Assembly (NCBI GenBank): GCA_964383675.1
Contig: CAYLHX010000016.1
Coordinates: 1 to 31,990, forward strand
DNA length: 31,990 nucleotides
Origin: CAYLHX01 sp964383675
GTDB lineage: Bacteria; Patescibacteriota; Gracilibacteria; UBA1369; LOWO2-01-FULL-3
Direction: 5' to 3'
Position numbers and translations under genes: made by a program. The notes below the pieces were generated by a model that made no database searches, had not been told where the DNA came from, and saw nothing but the letters and a program-made list of their open reading frames with translations. How positions within the stretch are numbered: the first letter of the stretch is position 1; every line of letters starts with the position of its first letter. Shown here one piece after another: positions 21,395 to 29,910 of this stretch.

Positions 21395-22033
21395 ATGTCT
21401 GCAAGTATGTTGCAACCCAGTATGACCGGTGAAGAGTTTGATGCTCAATTAGATCTAGCCTTGGAAGTCTCCGGCAACCCTACTATCGAGGAGGTGCGAG
21501 CTATGTACAGAAAACTTTTTATGGGACAAGTGGCGGGCAATTATGAGGAGGTGCCAGATTCAGCCAATCTTTGGCCGATTCACACTTTTTACAGAACAAT
21601 TATGCTATGGAATAGCGCGCCTTTGAACTGGCTGCATGGAGAGCGTCTTGAAGCGGCTTACAGTCGTAGAATTCAGAAAAACAATAGCGCTAAGGGAGCG
21701 GAAAAACTGCAGAGTCTGTTTCTGTTGAATAAAGTGGAGTTAAAACTGGAGAAGGGGTTGGAAAGTATCTTGGAAATCAATGAGGCAACCGCAAAACTGC
21801 TTGTTGGAGAGGCCTTTAGACAATTTTTAGCAATAGCCTCGGGATTTGATATAGATGACGTAATAGGCTTCGAAGTACAATTAAGCGACTTCAATTTACA
21901 TGATGGGAGTATTTTAATTACAGCTTCTGTAATTATTCAGCAAGGTAATCAAACTATGCGAAGTACTGCCGTTGAGTTTCAAGTCCAGCTCAAAACTAAA
22001 GGCTCTGAAACTCCTTCAGGACCTGTGAACTAA
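21395..22033 (+). CDS. Unknown 212-aa soluble protein
   Basis: No family recognised. There is no signal peptide or membrane segment. Residues 1-90 look helical and contain Trp/Tyr-rich 'NLWPIHTFYRTIMLW'. Residues 90-150 are charged helices ('EKLQSLFLLNKVELKLEKGL'). Residues 150-205 alternate like beta strands ('DDVIGFEVQLSDFNLHDGS', 'SILITASVIIQQGN'), perhaps a small sheet domain. It has its own good promoter and is divergent from the CsoR-like gene. Its last 38 bases overlap the end of the convergent ldh gene, an unusually long overlap, but both frames are well supported. The true start is ATG 21395; a Met four codons later is possible. Confidence 0.7.
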   Translation: MSASMLQPSMTGEEFDAQLDLALEVSGNPTIEEVRAMYRKLFMGQVAGNYEEVPDSANLWPIHTFYRTIMLWNSAPLNWLHGERLEAAYSRRIQKNNSAKGAEKLQSLFLLNKVELKLEKGLESILEINEATAKLLVGEAFRQFLAIASGFDIDDVIGFEVQLSDFNLHDGSILITASVIIQQGNQTMRSTAVEFQVQLKTKGSETPSGPVN

Positions 22034-22928
22034 GTGAGAGCTTCTTTTGCTCTTCTTCGTTCAAGGGTACGTTCAGCACCTTCTCAATACCGCGGCGACC
22101 TAAAACGCAAGGTACGCTGAGGCAAACATCGCTGTGGCCGTAGTAGTCGTCCAGAAGGACGGAAAGCGGGAAAACTTTATTTTGGTCCTGGAAAATCGCC
22201 TCGGTAATTTCGCGAATGGCGGTGGCGATGGAGTAGCAGGTGAAGCCCTGGTCGTGGATGATGCGGTAGGCGGCGTCGCGGGTGTCTTTGTAACATTGTT
22301 CGGCCACCGCCGCCGTAAATTCCGGTAGTTCCAGAAGAGGCTGACCGGCAACATTAGCGGAGCTATAAACCGGGAAGGAGGTATCACCATGCTCACCCAA
22401 AACGTAGGCGTCGATACTGCTTGGGTGGATATCTATTTTTTCGGAGATATGAACTTGCAGTCGGGCGGAGTCCAGAATCGTTCCTGATCCGAAAACCCGG
22501 TTCCATGGAAGTCCGGAGAGTTTGATGGCCTCATAGGTCAAAACATCAACGGGATTGCTAACAATCACAAAAATGGCATCGGGTGCCGCTTTAACAAGTT
22601 TGGGAATGATATCGGCGAAAATAGCCTTGTTGGCCTTAACCAAATCCAACCGTGTTTCGCCTTTCGCCTGCCTTTTCCCAGCGGTAATCACAATTATGTC
22701 CGATCCGGCACATGCCTTAAAATCATCGGTGGCCTCCAAATGCACATGCGGTGTGAAGGAGAGGGCATGCTCCAGGTCCAAAAACAGTCCATGGGCTCGG
22801 TTTTTTTCAATATCAACCAAGCTAAGGTCCGTCACAGATCCGGAGAGTAAAAAAGCATAGGCTGCGGTTGCTCCAACACTACCGCAACCGACAATTGAAG
22901 CCTTAAAGGCGCAGTGCACGTTTTTCAT
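21996..22928 (-). CDS. ldh: L-lactate dehydrogenase
   Basis: 310 residues. It reduces pyruvate to L-lactate with NADH, regenerating NAD in fermentation. The Rossmann loop is 'IVGCGSVGATAAY' (12-24), with Asp39 for NAD selectivity. The substrate loop 'ITAGKRQAKGETRLDLV' (81-97) has Gln87 at the specificity position, which marks lactate rather than malate dehydrogenase, and Arg93. 'SNPVDVLTYEA', 'GSGTILDSAR' (147-156, with Asp153 and Arg156) and 'GEHGDTSFPVYSS' (catalytic His180) complete the active site. It is divergent from the tRNA deacylase gene, 38 nt between starts. An LDH with few central enzymes is typical of fermentative CPR bacteria. Confidence 0.95.
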   Translation of the reverse strand: MKNVHCAFKASIVGCGSVGATAAYAFLLSGSVTDLSLVDIEKNRAHGLFLDLEHALSFTPHVHLEATDDFKACAGSDIIVITAGKRQAKGETRLDLVKANKAIFADIIPKLVKAAPDAIFVIVSNPVDVLTYEAIKLSGLPWNRVFGSGTILDSARLQVHISEKIDIHPSSIDAYVLGEHGDTSFPVYSSANVAGQPLLELPEFTAAVAEQCYKDTRDAAYRIIHDQGFTCYSIATAIREITEAIFQDQNKVFPLSVLLDDYYGHSDVCLSVPCVLGRRGIEKVLNVPLNEEEQKKLSLSSQVLKEFQSL

Positions 22929-22966
22929 GGTTGAGAGTTTTTATAATTTTTGTAATTATATCACCA

Positions 22967-23446
22967 ATGAAAGATATATATAAGATTTTGGCGGAAATTG
23001 GCGTGGCCTATATAAAGCATGATCACGAGCCATTTTTTACCTGTGAAGATGCCGATGAGTTTTACAAAAATTTAGTCGGCGGCCACAGTAAGAATTTGTT
23101 TTTACGCAATCGAAAAGGAGACCGGTATTACCTGGTGGTGGTGGAGAGCCACAAAAAGGTTGATCTCAAGCTTTTGTCGGAGAAACTGTATGAAAGCAAA
23201 TTGGGCTTCGCCTCAGCGGACAGGCTGGAGCGAGTTTTAGGTCTTACACCCGGCTCGGTCTCCCCCTTTGGCCTAATTCATGATGAGGAGAAAAATGTTG
23301 TAGTAGTGGTAGATGAGGATTTAATGCAATATGACAAGCTCTATTACCATCCGAACATAAATACCGCAACCCTGGAAATTTCGCGGCAGGATCTGCAAAA
23401 ATTCCTGGACTGGTGTGGCAATGAAGTCAAATTTATGTCAATTTGA
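22967..23446 (+). CDS. YbaK/ProX-type aminoacyl-tRNA deacylase (trans-editing)
   Basis: 159 residues from ATG 22967; 12 upstream in-frame residues are not family-like. 'HSKNLFLRNRKGDRYYLVVV' (40-59), 'VDLKLLSEKL', 'LGFASADRLERVLGL', 'TPGSVSPFGLIHD' and 'YYHPNINTATLEIS' follow the free-standing ProX/PrdX (Ala-tRNA-Pro deacylase) branch of the YbaK superfamily. Such enzymes clear mischarged tRNA-Pro in trans, compensating for prolyl-tRNA synthetases without an editing insert. The Lys of 'SKNLFL' corresponds to the conserved catalytic-site Lys. The exact mischarged substrate (Ala or Cys) cannot be decided from sequence by eye. It ends inside a 17-bp palindrome at 23434-23450. Confidence 0.9.
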   Translation: MKDIYKILAEIGVAYIKHDHEPFFTCEDADEFYKNLVGGHSKNLFLRNRKGDRYYLVVVESHKKVDLKLLSEKLYESKLGFASADRLERVLGLTPGSVSPFGLIHDEEKNVVVVVDEDLMQYDKLYYHPNINTATLEISRQDLQKFLDWCGNEVKFMSI

Positions 23447-23450
23447 CATA
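23434..23450. promoter_or_regulatory. 17-bp palindrome upstream of the Tat-signal protein gene
   Basis: TATGTCAA, one central T, then TTGACATA: perfect 8-base arms. It overlaps the deacylase stop codon and lies 8 bp before the -35 of the next promoter, a usual place for an operator or activator site. TGTCA half sites are typical of several dimeric regulators. No second copy was found in this window. Confidence 0.4.
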
Positions 23451-23458
23451 TTTCAGAC

Positions 23459-23487
23459 TTGATTTTTTATTCAAGTTATGATATAAG
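23459..23487 (+). promoter_or_regulatory. Promoter for the 926-aa Tat-signal protein
   Basis: -35 TTGATT (23459-23464), a 17-nt spacer and -10 TATAAG (23482-23487). The -35 lies in a small inverted repeat, ACTTGA (23457-23462) with TCAAGT (23471-23476). The leader to the ATG is about 75 nt and contains a GC hairpin at 23523-23536 followed by a T-run. Confidence 0.5.
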
Positions 23488-23522
23488 GCCTATCTAGTCA
23501 AATCTTAATAAAACTGTCTTAG

Positions 23523-23547
23523 GCGGAGCGGTCCGCAGGCAGCTTTT
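23523..23547 (+). promoter_or_regulatory. GC hairpin with T-run in the leader of the Tat-signal gene
   Basis: GCGGA (23523-23527) and TCCGC (23532-23536) form a 5-bp stem with loop GCGG, and six T follow about 7 nt later (23542-23547). It resembles a weak terminator or attenuator for readthrough from upstream, but the stem is short and the T-run is displaced. Confidence 0.3.
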
Positions 23548-23568
23548 TTGCATATTAACCAATATTAT

Positions 23569-26349
23569 ATGTCAAAAGCAGACCAAGTTGATACTCCCGT
23601 TATAGTTGAGGAAGCGGAATTGGCTCAACCTCTTGAAAGCGTAGCAGTTGATACGCCTGAAGACGAAGCAGATGATCAAGATGGCATTTGGGGAAGAAAA
23701 GTTTCCAGGAGAGCTATTTTGGAAGGCACACCGCGAGTTATTTTACTGGTGGCATTAGCGAAACTTGGTGTGCTAAGTGCCAGAACGGCTTTGGCTCAAG
23801 AAAAAGGCACAGGTACCGATGTGAAAGAGCATGCGGAGGATCTAGCCCATGATTCTTTAAGTTTAACCACGCTGGATATTGTTGGAAGTTTGGGATTTGT
23901 GGATGCGATCGTGGCAATTGCTCGAGGTAAAGACTCGGTAGTTCAGAAATTATGCGTTTTGGCCGGTTTACCAACCTATAATACCGGCGAACTTGATCCA
24001 AACTCGCATAAGTCAAAATTTCCTCTTGAAAACATCCATCTAGCTTTAATTCTCAATATTATAAGGGCATCGTCCTTTGGCGAAGAGGTTAGACATCACA
24101 CCATTCATGAATTTTTTACAACTTTGAAAGGTGTGGGACTCTTAATGGGGTTGACCAGTATGGCCAAGGGAATTACCGCGGTTGAAAGTTCCGCAGAGAA
24201 AATGACTCACACTGATCCTGAAAAAATTGTTACTGATCCTGAAAAGACTATTGCCGACAGTATCTTTCAGTTGACTGCAATTGCCACGGCCACTCAACTG
24301 CCCTTAACCGCTTTCGGGAATGCCTCAATTGGTAATCATGAGTTTGGGGAGGTACGCAGTGCTTTCACTTCAATTTATACTTCACTATTGCCAAATCCTG
24401 TGGCAAGTGGCGAGATCGAGCCTACCGAAGACGAAATTAGACAACACATCAGCAGTGCTGTGGAAGGAAAGTCCAATGAGCAGGTTAAAAAGAGAACGCA
24501 AAAGATTTTGGCTAGGACCGATCTACATAGTTGGTCTGATTTTAATGGAGCCTTACTTGAAGAATCTAAAGCACATACTAACGACTTAATGACACTATTA
24601 ATGTCTACCTCCTGCGACGACGCTCAGGCGGCTGCCGGAGATGCAGGGCCACTCGTTGGTCTTTATCAATCCTACGGCTCAGACTTCGTAAAAGCTATTC
24701 CCGCCATTCTCCCATATACCATGTTGATTGGTGTTGAGCGGGCGATATGGGCGGCAGACCGAGCTGGCATACCAAAGTCAGAAATTTTAACCGCCGAGAG
24801 ATTCCGCTATATGGGGCAATTTTTAGCAGCCACCTGGAAAAACTTAATCATCTATTTTGCAACCGTAGCTCCTCAGATTTCTTCAAGAATTGGTGACACG
24901 GGAGGAATAGAAATTAAGAAAAACGGTAATGGAGTTGGTAGAGATTTCTCTTTGATTGAACAGATCGCCAGGGATGTGGAGTCTGTCGGCGGAACTGTGG
25001 TAAACGCAATTTTGGGAAGCTTTAATGGAGATACTTTGGACATTAGAAAGGTTAAGAAATCCATAAAGAAGATCAAAGATGCCCAGGCAAATTACTATAA
25101 AGAATTGGGGCGGAAATTGGAGGAGAAAGTTGAGGAGGAGGGGCCACTCACTGAAGATGATAGTATCCCCGTCAGGAAAGATGGTCTGCAAGAAATTCAC
25201 GAAAGGGTAGTGGGAAAAAAGTCAACGCATCAAGAATTAGCTGAACTGCAGGCAAAGATTGAAGAGTTGTCTATCGATCAGAATGCGGAAGCAATTGAAG
25301 CCTTTGCCGCAACTTTAAAAACTTATCGTGAACAGTTGGGTGGCGAATTGAAAGAGGCCTTAGCCCAATTGAAAGAGGAATCAGGAGGTGAAACTCCTTC
25401 AATCGCCGCAGTGGCCGCCTTGCTAAAAGATAATCCAAAAGTAAGGGATTTGCTGGATTTCAATTATTGGCATCACACCATCGGACCGGAGCTAACCGAT
25501 ACCATGTTTGTGGTTTTCCTACAGGGTCTGCATCTACCTTTCATCATTAGTACGATTGAAAAGTTTGTGTATAACTCCGAATCATTTAAGAAGATGCCTT
25601 TGATGGCCCAAGAATGGTGTTCAGTGTTTTTAAATGACGTTGTGAGCATGTTTGCAGACAACTGGGCGGACTGCGTGGCTCACAGCAAATGGCTTACCAC
25701 TATGTATTTTAATGAACTTCATAAGTCGGTCGATGTTTTATCCGAGCGCTATCCTGAAGTTGAAGGTAAAATTTCCGGCAAATTCTTTGAAGATGATTCT
25801 ACAAAAATTATTCCGGAACGATTCGCAAAGAGAAAGCAGCAGTTTGCCGCCCTGATACAACACTTGAAGCAACAACATCCGGAAGATGCGGCTGAGCTTG
25901 ATGTTATGCTGCTGGATTTCATGGAAAGATCCGAGAAGTATTACTGGAAATCTATGATCATGGCGATGGTGGCGGCAGTGACCGGAGGAGGTAAAGCTAA
26001 AACCGGAAACGCTCCGCACTTTACTTTTGCGGCAAATGAAGATGACTTCACACTCGCGGAAACCTTGAATGATTTCAAGCGGCATCCGATTTACCACTTG
26101 TGGGAATTCATTTTCAGTACTGGTTATGCTACGACCATTGGTCCCGCTTTAGCCCAAGTTGCCTTTGGTAAGGACATGGCTATTGAGATGCAGCAGATGT
26201 TACAAGAAAGGTTTAGAGAGCAATTCCCGGAGTTTGAAAAGAAGCTTGGAGAATTAAAATCTAAAGAAACGGCAGACGCCTCAACACCTGGCGAAACCAG
26301 AATGGCATCGCGTAGATCGTTCTTGAGCCTTGGCAAATTGTTTGGTTGA
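23569..26349 (+). CDS. Large multi-pass membrane protein with Tat-type signal; family unknown
   Basis: 926 residues from the ATG at 23569 (an upstream TTG frame is unlikely). After a 40-residue acidic N tail, 'KVSRRAIL' near residue 45, a hydrophobic stretch and 'ARTALAQ' near 75 form a twin-arginine signal. About nine hydrophobic segments follow in two groups (roughly 95-290 and 360-440, then 650-700 and 790-870), separated by a charged, coiled-coil-rich region (about 480-640). Two segments recall helix-breaking motifs of Na+/H+ antiporter-type ion transporters: 'TAFGNASIGNHEFGE' (about 246) and 'VTGGGKAKTGNAPH' (about 803), plus 'FADNWADC' (about 694). That similarity is weak and by eye. 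The C terminus 'SRRSFLSLGKLFG' repeats a Tat-like motif. It is the largest gene here, expressed alone. Confidence 0.75.
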   Translation: MSKADQVDTPVIVEEAELAQPLESVAVDTPEDEADDQDGIWGRKVSRRAILEGTPRVILLVALAKLGVLSARTALAQEKGTGTDVKEHAEDLAHDSLSLTTLDIVGSLGFVDAIVAIARGKDSVVQKLCVLAGLPTYNTGELDPNSHKSKFPLENIHLALILNIIRASSFGEEVRHHTIHEFFTTLKGVGLLMGLTSMAKGITAVESSAEKMTHTDPEKIVTDPEKTIADSIFQLTAIATATQLPLTAFGNASIGNHEFGEVRSAFTSIYTSLLPNPVASGEIEPTEDEIRQHISSAVEGKSNEQVKKRTQKILARTDLHSWSDFNGALLEESKAHTNDLMTLLMSTSCDDAQAAAGDAGPLVGLYQSYGSDFVKAIPAILPYTMLIGVERAIWAADRAGIPKSEILTAERFRYMGQFLAATWKNLIIYFATVAPQISSRIGDTGGIEIKKNGNGVGRDFSLIEQIARDVESVGGTVVNAILGSFNGDTLDIRKVKKSIKKIKDAQANYYKELGRKLEEKVEEEGPLTEDDSIPVRKDGLQEIHERVVGKKSTHQELAELQAKIEELSIDQNAEAIEAFAATLKTYREQLGGELKEALAQLKEESGGETPSIAAVAALLKDNPKVRDLLDFNYWHHTIGPELTDTMFVVFLQGLHLPFIISTIEKFVYNSESFKKMPLMAQEWCSVFLNDVVSMFADNWADCVAHSKWLTTMYFNELHKSVDVLSERYPEVEGKISGKFFEDDSTKIIPERFAKRKQQFAALIQHLKQQHPEDAAELDVMLLDFMERSEKYYWKSMIMAMVAAVTGGGKAKTGNAPHFTFAANEDDFTLAETLNDFKRHPIYHLWEFIFSTGYATTIGPALAQVAFGKDMAIEMQQMLQERFREQFPEFEKKLGELKSKETADASTPGETRMASRRSFLSLGKLFG

Positions 26350-26359
26350 TCGCTAACCA

Positions 26360-27727
26360 TCAAATCTTTTCCTCAATCTCAGAAACCAGTGCCTCAAGGT
26401 TTTCTTTCTTGAAAGCTGAGACAAATACCGGAGTGAATTTTTTGTAGCGGTTTTTAAGGGTGCTTGGATTTAGTTTCTTCTTTTTGGCCAACTCCTCCTG
26501 TTGTTTGGCTTTTTCTTCTTTGCTTACCCAACCTATAACAACCGCCGCATCCTTGCCGGCTTTTACCATGCCCCGATGAGGTTCTGGGGGCTCCTCCGCC
26601 TCCAAAGCCGGTAGCAGGTATTCCAAAGACTCTTGTTCTGTCTCCTCTGTTTTACTTAACTCCTCGTAATTAATTAAATCTATTTTGTTGAAGATATATA
26701 TTTTGGGCTTATCGGCAACTCCCAGTTGATCCAAGATATCTTCGACCACCTCGATTTTCTTATCAACCTGCGGATCCGTGACATCTATAACATGTAAAAT
26801 CAAGTCGGCCTCGATAGTTTCCGCCAGAGTAGATTTAAAGGCCTTAATCAGTTCCGGTGGAAGATCCTGAATAAAACCGATAGTGTCTGAAATCAAAACC
26901 TCTCTGCCCGCCTGATATTCATAGCCGGAAGTCTTGGCTTTTTCATTTTCCGGAATCTGTTTAGGTGAAATGTACAACTTCCCAACTCTGGTACTCAGCG
27001 TGGCAAAAAGCTCATCGGCGATATAGACCTTCTTTCCGGTGAGGGCGTTTAAAAGAGAGCTTTTACCGGCGTTGGTATAACCAACCAGCGCGGCGGTCTT
27101 GAAATTGTGACGACGACGACGCTCGCGGTGGCCAAGATTGATATCTTCGTAGTGTTTAAGCTTTTTTAACAGGCTGAGTTCCTGCTTTCTAAGGTGACGT
27201 TTCATCAGCTCGATATTGGTTTCACCTTGTCCGGCACGGACCCCCATGGCGCCGGCTTGCCTGGAAAGTTCAATACCCATACCGTAGATGCGCGGCCCCA
27301 TGTGTTTGATGCTGGCCAGTTCAATCTGTAACTTGGCCTCGGTGCTTTTGGCGTGTTTGGAAAAGATCTTTAAAATCAGATCCACGCGATCCCAAACCTT
27401 AACCTCCTTTTTTTTGCTTCCACCATCACTTCCTTTCCTTAAAATCTCCTGCAATTTAAAGATTTGCCGTGGTTTAAGCAGATTATTCACCACCACGACA
27501 TCAATGTCCTCATAGATGCAGATCTCCTTGATCTCCGCCACCTTGCCGCTGCCGATGTAAGTTTCGTAGTCGGGAATGGTGCGTTGTTGGATAGTTTTTG
27601 AGACGGCAATGCCTCCAAATGTATTCACCAGGCTCTCCAACTCTTCAAGGCGTTTTTCCGCCTCCTCATGAGTCACAGAGTGATCGATCACATCTACCAA
27701 AATCGCTTTTATTTTGGTGTTTTCCAT
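26360..27727 (-). CDS. hflX: Ribosome-associated GTPase HflX, with long insertion near the C terminus
   Basis: 455 residues from ATG 27727 (an upstream frame to 27802 adds non-family residues). N-terminal HflX domain: 'YIGSGKVAEIKE' and 'VWDRVDLILKIFSKHAKSTE'; linker 'GAMGVRAGQGETNIELMKRH'. GTPase motifs: G1 'GYTNAGKSS' (about 215-223), G3 'DTIGFIQDLPPELI' (about 281), G4 'NKID' (about 345), G5 'SAFKKEN' (about 434). HflX splits stalled 70S ribosomes under stress. Between G4 and G5 there are about 80 extra residues, acidic at first then Lys-rich, whereas typical HflX proteins have about 25. The 3' end is 10 bp from the convergent Tat-signal gene. No terminator is seen. Confidence 0.95.
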   Translation of the reverse strand: MENTKIKAILVDVIDHSVTHEEAEKRLEELESLVNTFGGIAVSKTIQQRTIPDYETYIGSGKVAEIKEICIYEDIDVVVVNNLLKPRQIFKLQEILRKGSDGGSKKKEVKVWDRVDLILKIFSKHAKSTEAKLQIELASIKHMGPRIYGMGIELSRQAGAMGVRAGQGETNIELMKRHLRKQELSLLKKLKHYEDINLGHRERRRRHNFKTAALVGYTNAGKSSLLNALTGKKVYIADELFATLSTRVGKLYISPKQIPENEKAKTSGYEYQAGREVLISDTIGFIQDLPPELIKAFKSTLAETIEADLILHVIDVTDPQVDKKIEVVEDILDQLGVADKPKIYIFNKIDLINYEELSKTEETEQESLEYLLPALEAEEPPEPHRGMVKAGKDAAVVIGWVSKEEKAKQQEELAKKKKLNPSTLKNRYKKFTPVFVSAFKKENLEALVSEIEEKI

Positions 27728-27807
27728 ACTGGCCCATCTTAGGACAATTTGCCAAAAAAGCAAAGCTATGTTATTTCTAAAGATGTTAATTCTTAACCTC
27801 ACCTACT

Positions 27808-28008
27808 ATGAAAGATGGAGCTTGCGGCGTTTGCCGTTGGATATTACCATTACTGCTGGCAGTAACGGCTTTACTCCTTTTATTGGTTAACCTGGGAGTT
27901 GTAACCGGCGGTTTCGGTGAATGGGTTGCCAGTTGGTGGCCGCTTGGCGTGCTACTTTATGCTGTGGGAGGATTTTGCCCATGCAAAAGCTGTTGTAAAG
28001 TAGACTAA
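27808..28008 (+). CDS. Small cysteine-rich two-helix membrane protein
   Basis: 66 residues, family not recognised. Two hydrophobic helices (about 10-30 and 38-55) are flanked by cysteines: 'GACGVCRW' at the start and 'GGFCPCKSCCKVD' at the end, six Cys in all. The helical part (LPLLLAVTALLLLLVNLGVV...WWPLGVLLYAVGG) resembles short 'LiaF/phage-shock-like' or DUF5668-type membrane segments, although assignment is loose. The clustered cysteines could bind a metal or form disulfides. It is divergent from hflX by 80 nt and followed by a good terminator, so it is expressed as a single gene. Confidence 0.7.
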   Translation: MKDGACGVCRWILPLLLAVTALLLLLVNLGVVTGGFGEWVASWWPLGVLLYAVGGFCPCKSCCKVD

Positions 28009-28010
28009 GC

Positions 28011-28037
28011 AGAGGCGCGAAGAGCCTCTTTATTTTT
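28011..28037 (+). terminator. Rho-independent terminator after the small Cys-rich gene
   Basis: AGAGGC (28011-28016) and GCCTCT (28024-28029) form a 6-bp GC-rich stem with a 7-base loop, followed by TTATTTTT. It starts 2 nt after the stop codon and 31 nt before the next gene. Confidence 0.75.
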
Positions 28038-28068
28038 GTCTTATAATTATTTCGTAATTTTTACGTAG

Positions 28069-29910
28069 GTGTTTGTTTGGCTTAAAAAGAACTGGACGGT
28101 TACACTTTTGGGGCTGTTTTACCTCTTTGCTCTATTCAATCCCCTTTTTAAAAAATACGACTATGGTGCCGGCTATCCGTTAATACTGCTTTTGGGCGTT
28201 TTGTTGCCGTTTTTTGCAATTCGTTATTATAAAGAGAAGAGTGAATTTTCTATTTATGAACACTTGTTTTTGCTGCTTTTCTTGTTGGCCTACGCTCTCT
28301 CGTTTGTATTTTCTCAAACTCAGAATTTCGGCTTCAGCGAGGTGTTGGCCTATTTTAGCGTAGTGACGGTCTATTTTATTTTTGCCTTCCGTAAAGTGGA
28401 ATGGATGGAAAAGTTTTTGAAGTTAGTGGCTTTTTCAGCCTTTGCCGCAGTGCTTTTGGGCTATGTCTTTTATTTTTATCAGCCGGAGACCAGAATGTTT
28501 GGCGCCTTCTTTAATATTAACTATCATGCAAATGTCTGGCCCAATGCCTTTGCGATGTTCATTCTACTCACCTGGCCGGTGTTTTTATTTTTGGACCATA
28601 AGAAAGAACATTGGAAGCTGGCTATTTTGATCGGTTTTATATTGTCAGGCTTGCTTTTAACCTTTTCTCGTGGTGCCTTGATCGCCTTCGGTGGCCAGTT
28701 GGTGCTGATGTTTCTCTACTATTTCAAACGGCTGGACGCAAATAAGGTTTTTTGTGCAATTTTAACCGGTGTGTTGGCGGTGGGACTTTTTGTTTCGATG
28801 AACAATGTAAGGGAGGTCAAGTATGAGGTGATTGATGTGAGCGAACGCGCGGCTTTCTCCAATGATGAAGGCCTAACTTCTAAAAAAGAGCGTTTTGATT
28901 TCTGGCTGGGAGCGATTGAACTAACCAAGGAAAAGCCTCTTTTGGGCTGGGGGCCATTTAGTTTCCGTCAAGCTTACAATCCGATTCAGAAGGATTTCCT
29001 GGCTAATGCAGATCATCCGCACAACTTGTTTTTGAAACTAAGCGCTGAAAACGGATTGATTGCTGTTGGAGCTTTTGTGGCCTTTTTGATTACAATTTTT
29101 GCCACTATCGTTCGCCGCTGGTCGAAACTTTCCAAGGGAAAGAGGGATCAGGTGGCCCTATTGGGAATTGCTGTTTTGGGGGTACTTGCCCATAATCTGA
29201 TAGACTACAACCTAAACTTTGCGGCTAACATTCTTCTATTATTCCTACTTCTGGCTTTTATGCGCTCTTTGGTTGTGCAGAAAACACAGAAAAATAAAAG
29301 CATTTTATTGCCTTTGACTTTGAGCTTGGCACTGGCAATTGTCTCTTTGTATGAAGGTTTTGTTTTGGCCTATGATCAGATTACTTATGATAAATCCGAA
29401 TTACATTTGTCATTATTCCCACGTAATCACTATCTGAACAATGCGGAATTTGGACTCTACTACGATCTACACGATTTAACTCTGGAGGTTTTAAATAAGC
29501 AGCTTCAGTTAAATCCTTTGGATTCGAGGGCTTATTATCTGAAGGGGGTTATCTACTGCAAGGATGAAAAGTTTGAGCTATGTGAGGAAAATTTGGAAAG
29601 AGCTCTCAAACTCGATCCTCTAAATGATTTGGAATATTATGTGGCCTATGTTCGATCTTTGGAGGCTCAAAACAAGGATGAAGAGCTACGAGCTTTTGTC
29701 GAGGAGACAACTCCCCTTTTGCAAAAGTATTTTGGCTACGTTGAAAACAATGTTCACTTCACGGCATATACTCCAAATGTGGAGGCTGCGGCGCAACTTG
29801 TTCAGCTAATTTTGCCTTACATTTCGGCTGAAAAGGCGGTAGAGTTGCAATTGGGGAAAAACCAAATGCTGGAAACGGCTGAAAAATTAAGATCAGAAAA
29901 AAGTTTTTAA
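28069..29910 (+). CDS. O-antigen ligase/Wzy-like membrane protein with TPR-like tail
   Basis: 613 residues from a GTG start. Residues 1-440 contain about ten to twelve transmembrane helices. The periplasmic loop has the O-antigen ligase/polymerase (Wzy_C) signatures 'TFSRGALIAF' (about 198-207), 'PLLGWGPFSFRQ' (about 291) and 'DHPHNLFLKLSAENGLI' (about 315). Residues about 440-613 are soluble and contain at least one TPR-like unit ('DSRAYYLKGVIYCKDEKFEL', 'LERALKLDPLNDLEYY'). Such proteins join or polymerise lipid-linked glycans at the outer membrane face; here the product is probably a surface polysaccharide or glycoprotein glycan. A TATAAT hexamer at 28042-28047 gives a short leader, but no -35 is clear. 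The stop overlaps the next ATG by one base. Confidence 0.88.
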   Translation: MFVWLKKNWTVTLLGLFYLFALFNPLFKKYDYGAGYPLILLLGVLLPFFAIRYYKEKSEFSIYEHLFLLLFLLAYALSFVFSQTQNFGFSEVLAYFSVVTVYFIFAFRKVEWMEKFLKLVAFSAFAAVLLGYVFYFYQPETRMFGAFFNINYHANVWPNAFAMFILLTWPVFLFLDHKKEHWKLAILIGFILSGLLLTFSRGALIAFGGQLVLMFLYYFKRLDANKVFCAILTGVLAVGLFVSMNNVREVKYEVIDVSERAAFSNDEGLTSKKERFDFWLGAIELTKEKPLLGWGPFSFRQAYNPIQKDFLANADHPHNLFLKLSAENGLIAVGAFVAFLITIFATIVRRWSKLSKGKRDQVALLGIAVLGVLAHNLIDYNLNFAANILLLFLLLAFMRSLVVQKTQKNKSILLPLTLSLALAIVSLYEGFVLAYDQITYDKSELHLSLFPRNHYLNNAEFGLYYDLHDLTLEVLNKQLQLNPLDSRAYYLKGVIYCKDEKFELCEENLERALKLDPLNDLEYYVAYVRSLEAQNKDEELRAFVEETTPLLQKYFGYVENNVHFTAYTPNVEAAAQLVQLILPYISAEKAVELQLGKNQMLETAEKLRSEKSF

